A DNA stretch of 64,000 nucleotides from the NCBI RefSeq assembly GCF_039522585.1, contig NZ_BAAADR010000046.1. One strand, written 5' to 3'. Shown piece by piece: positions 62,220-64,000 of the stretch (positions within the stretch are counted from its first letter, which is position 1; every line of letters starts with the position of its first letter). Both the position numbers and the translations under genes were made by a program. The DNA is from Bisbaumannia salifodinae. Lineage in GTDB: Bacteria; Pseudomonadota; Gammaproteobacteria; Pseudomonadales; Halomonadaceae. The notes beneath the pieces are model-generated. The model worked only from the letters and a program-made list of their open reading frames with translations, was not told where the DNA came from and made no database searches.

Positions 62220-62573
62220 ATGCGACTGAACTACCTGGGCCCGGCGTGTCTGGGCATCAATCACCCCGCGCTGGAAGGCTACGACCTCTCGCGCTTCCGC
62301 CCGAGTTGCTACCTGGTGGAGGTAAGCGCCGAGGCGGGCGTCGATGGCCCGGTGATCGAGGGCGATGTGCTGGTGGTGGACGAGGCCCGGGCGCCGGGCC
62401 ACGCCGATCTGGTGGTGGCTGAGGTGGAGGGGGAGCAGCGGCTATTCCGCACCCATCGCATTGGTGGGCGGATGCGCCTGATGCCCACCGCCGGGCCCAG
62501 AGAGTCGATCTGGGCTCGGCAACTGGATCTGCGAGGCGTGGTGGTGAGCCAGGCCAGGCGGTATGGGCTGTGA
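62220..62573 (+). CDS. UmuD/S24-fold protein lacking the catalytic serine
   Basis: 117 residues. VIEGDVLVVDEARAPGHADL and LVVAEVEGEQRLFRTHRIGG follow the S24 (LexA/UmuD) fold, but the GDSM motif that should precede EGD is absent (AEAGVDGPVIEGD) and the catalytic Lys position is Arg. It should therefore not self-cleave. It could act as a UmuD mimic or decoy, or be a structural phage version. Divergent from umuDC with the LexA box between. Confidence 0.65.
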   Translation: MRLNYLGPACLGINHPALEGYDLSRFRPSCYLVEVSAEAGVDGPVIEGDVLVVDEARAPGHADLVVAEVEGEQRLFRTHRIGGRMRLMPTAGPRESIWARQLDLRGVVVSQARRYGL

Positions 62574-62584
62574 GCCTGCTGATC

Positions 62585-63385
62585 TCAGGATGCCTTGTTT
62601 TCGTCCAGAAGCTGTCTCAGGGCCTCGACGGACATCGTATCCTTGCCTCTATGAACCATCGCGTGACAATTCGGGCACAGAGGAATGAGATCTTTCTCCG
62701 GGTCGGTGTACACCGGCCCGTCTGATGAGGCGAGCTCTACGCGATGATGGACATGGATATAGTGCTTGCCATGCTCGCCATAGGTGCTCGCAAAGTTGAA
62801 GCCGCAGGCTTGGCAGTCATAGCCGAAGTGGGTGAGACAAGCGGCCCGTGCTGCAGGGTTACGCTCTATGGCAGTAGCGGTTACAGAATGGCGGCTGCCT
62901 TCCTGGTACGTCGCCGATTCTTCTTGCGGGGTTTCCTCTGCACCACACAGCACTAGCGTCCAACGCTGGTTGTAGCCATCTGCATAGCAGGCGCCAACCT
63001 CATGCCATAGCTGCTCGGCCGATAGATCGGTCAATTCTGCGGCGCGTTGGTGACTGTACTCACAAAGCTGGTCTTCCTCATCGAAGAAGTAGTCGCCCGT
63101 TACTCGGAAAACGCAGCGTCTGGCATTCAGGCTGCTGATGATGACGAGGTCACCAGGGCACATGCTCCGGTGGAAGTCCCATAGACTTGGGCCGCCGAGA
63201 TGAGCGTTCTTCAGAGTCGGATAGGCGCCTTTGATGGCCTTTGTGATCGCTCGTGAATCCTTGGCAGCTATTTCGCGTAGATCGCCGATGTCATTCCAGC
63301 CTATCGCGATACGCCCCTGGCTTTTCATGGCCTCTACCGCAGCTAGACCTTGTTCGTGGTGAGCGACTAACCGCCAAATTTGCAT
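62585..63385 (-). CDS. HNH endonuclease with N-terminal PUA/EVE-like reader domain
   Basis: 266 residues. The N-terminal ~130 residues (RIAIGWNDIGDLREIAA, AHLGGPSLWDFHRSMCPGDL, FRVTGDYFFDEED) resemble PUA/EVE-like modules that recognise modified bases in type IV-like restriction enzymes. The C-terminal domain is McrA-like HNH: CQACGFNFASTYG, YIHVHHRVEL, DLIPLCPNCHAMVHRG (zinc Cys pairs and catalytic HH/N-H). Likely cuts modified DNA of competing phages. It is separate from the umuDC unit. The 5' side (63386-63466) has no clear promoter. Confidence 0.75.
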   Translation of the reverse strand: MQIWRLVAHHEQGLAAVEAMKSQGRIAIGWNDIGDLREIAAKDSRAITKAIKGAYPTLKNAHLGGPSLWDFHRSMCPGDLVIISSLNARRCVFRVTGDYFFDEEDQLCEYSHQRAAELTDLSAEQLWHEVGACYADGYNQRWTLVLCGAEETPQEESATYQEGSRHSVTATAIERNPAARAACLTHFGYDCQACGFNFASTYGEHGKHYIHVHHRVELASSDGPVYTDPEKDLIPLCPNCHAMVHRGKDTMSVEALRQLLDENKAS

Positions 63386-63466
63386 AGTTCTTCTTCCTTC
63401 ATCCCTGCGTTATAGGTCCAGAAGGTAACAGGCTCGCAGGGTATGTCATCACTGTCACTACTGTAC

Positions 63467-64000
63467 CTAGGTTGTTGCCCCCTTCACCTCACACTGCACT
63501 CGGGTGCCGAAGCCGCTGTCGCCTAGGGTGTGCTCCACCTCGGTGACCAGCCAGGGCGTGACGTCGATCTCGGGCTTGAAGCCGCGGACCTGCAGCGGCG
63601 ATTCGGGCAGCACATCCGCCCGGCCCAGGGCCAGGGTCAGCTCGAACTCGGCCAGACCGCGCTGGATACGGCGCCATTCGGCCTGGGTGGCATCCAGGGC
63701 ATCGGATTCGCTGGCATAGGTAGGGCGTAGCTGTTTGGCGTTCTCGTCGCTGCCGGCGATCACGGTTCGGCGCTCGGCGCCGCTGGTGTCGTTCCAGTGG
63801 GCCTTCACGCCGGTGTAGGCGTCGCGGTCGGTGGTGCTGTAGCGGTGCTGGTCGCCGTCGCGCCGGGCCAGGGGAATGCTGGGCATGGCCTGGCCGCTGG
63901 CGGTCAGTGCCTCGCCGGCCTGGGTGAACAGCAGGCGACCGGACTTGATGGTGGCGATGGCGTCGAAGCGTTCGCCGAGCCGGGTCAGGAAGTTCAGGTC
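63467..64000 (-). CDS. P2 gpD-like late control / tail protein, partial
   Basis: The visible 177 codons are the C-terminal part, open to the window edge. DLNFLTRLGERFDAIATIKS, the SIPLARRDGDQHRYSTTDRD block and TGVKAHWND match the phage late control D family, a baseplate hub protein of P2-like tails related to T4 gp27 / VgrG. The end VEHTLGDSGFGTRVQCEVK is also typical. This confirms the P2-like tail type; the remaining structural genes should follow to the right. Confidence 0.9.
   Translation of the reverse strand, partial: DLNFLTRLGERFDAIATIKSGRLLFTQAGEALTASGQAMPSIPLARRDGDQHRYSTTDRDAYTGVKAHWNDTSGAERRTVIAGSDENAKQLRPTYASESDALDATQAEWRRIQRGLAEFELTLALGRADVLPESPLQVRGFKPEIDVTPWLVTEVEHTLGDSGFGTRVQCEVKGATT

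Larger units (their letters stand above)
48809..64000. mobile_element. P2-like prophage, left part
   Basis: Starts at the tRNA fragment and continues past the window edge. Evidence: site-specific integrase next to the att site, CI-like repressor with operator, Ogr-like late activator, phage primase/helicase, antirepressor-like protein, phage Dam, umuDC pair and a gpD late-control homologue. Bases 57457-60315 are markedly more AT-rich than the rest, suggesting a later-acquired cargo segment. Confidence 0.9.

Overview
The window looks like a chromosomal segment of a GC-rich gammaproteobacterium, most likely Halomonadaceae (Halomonas or a close relative). This is inferred from gene content, not from a search: a Pseudomonas/Halomonas-type phhR-phhABC phenylalanine cluster, urt urea uptake next to urease, a tctCBA carboxylate transporter, and a P2-like prophage. 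About the first 48.8 kb is host sequence. The remaining ~15 kb is the left part of the prophage, which runs off the right edge.

Host part, left to right. Bases 1-127 are the end of an IS3-family element. Then come an NCS2 permease, the phenylalanine-to-4-hydroxyphenylpyruvate genes phhC-phhB-phhA, and the divergent TyrR-type regulator phhR with a TyrR-type box between them. A small membrane protein gene converges on a RecQ helicase gene. Divergent from recQ is a Wadjet-type anti-plasmid operon (jetABCD, with a very long SMC-like JetC) whose stop codon overlaps the start of a truncated haemoglobin gene. Next are a PAS-GGDEF cyclase, cyclopropane fatty acid synthase, a thiamine-binding protein, the argP/argO pair, hpd with two TyrR-type boxes, an NSS transporter, cobA (SUMT), and a CitAB-like two-component system with an inverted-repeat operator in front of tctCBA. 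An acyl-CoA dehydrogenase follows. The nitrogen block is urtABCDE, ureDABC, ureE, ureF, ureG and hupE/ureJ. Both urtA and ureD are preceded by sigma-54 type promoters, and ureD also has paired NtrC boxes and an IHF site. A phospholipase D-like protein ends the host part.

The prophage begins at a tRNA-Leu-like 3' fragment (48809-48835) beside a tyrosine integrase with its own LexA box. It carries small regulators, a primase/helicase, an Ogr-like activator, a CI-like repressor, an AT-rich two-gene cassette (membrane protein plus DGQHR protein), a Dam methylase, SOS-controlled umuDC, a Ser-less UmuD-like protein, a PUA/EVE-like HNH nuclease, and a gpD late-control gene cut by the window edge.

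Two patterns are not explained by ordinary annotation. First, several genes have their 3' ends tandemly duplicated. In two convergent pairs (membrane protein/recQ and trHb/GGDEF) the junction exists in three copies, and one copy still shows the probable ancestral TTAA stop-stop overlap. Second, ureE-ureF is bracketed by a ~150-bp repeat in inverted orientation. Each copy folds into two covarying hairpins whose hexaloops read AGGGAN on one strand, which resembles CsrA/RsmA binding hairpins.
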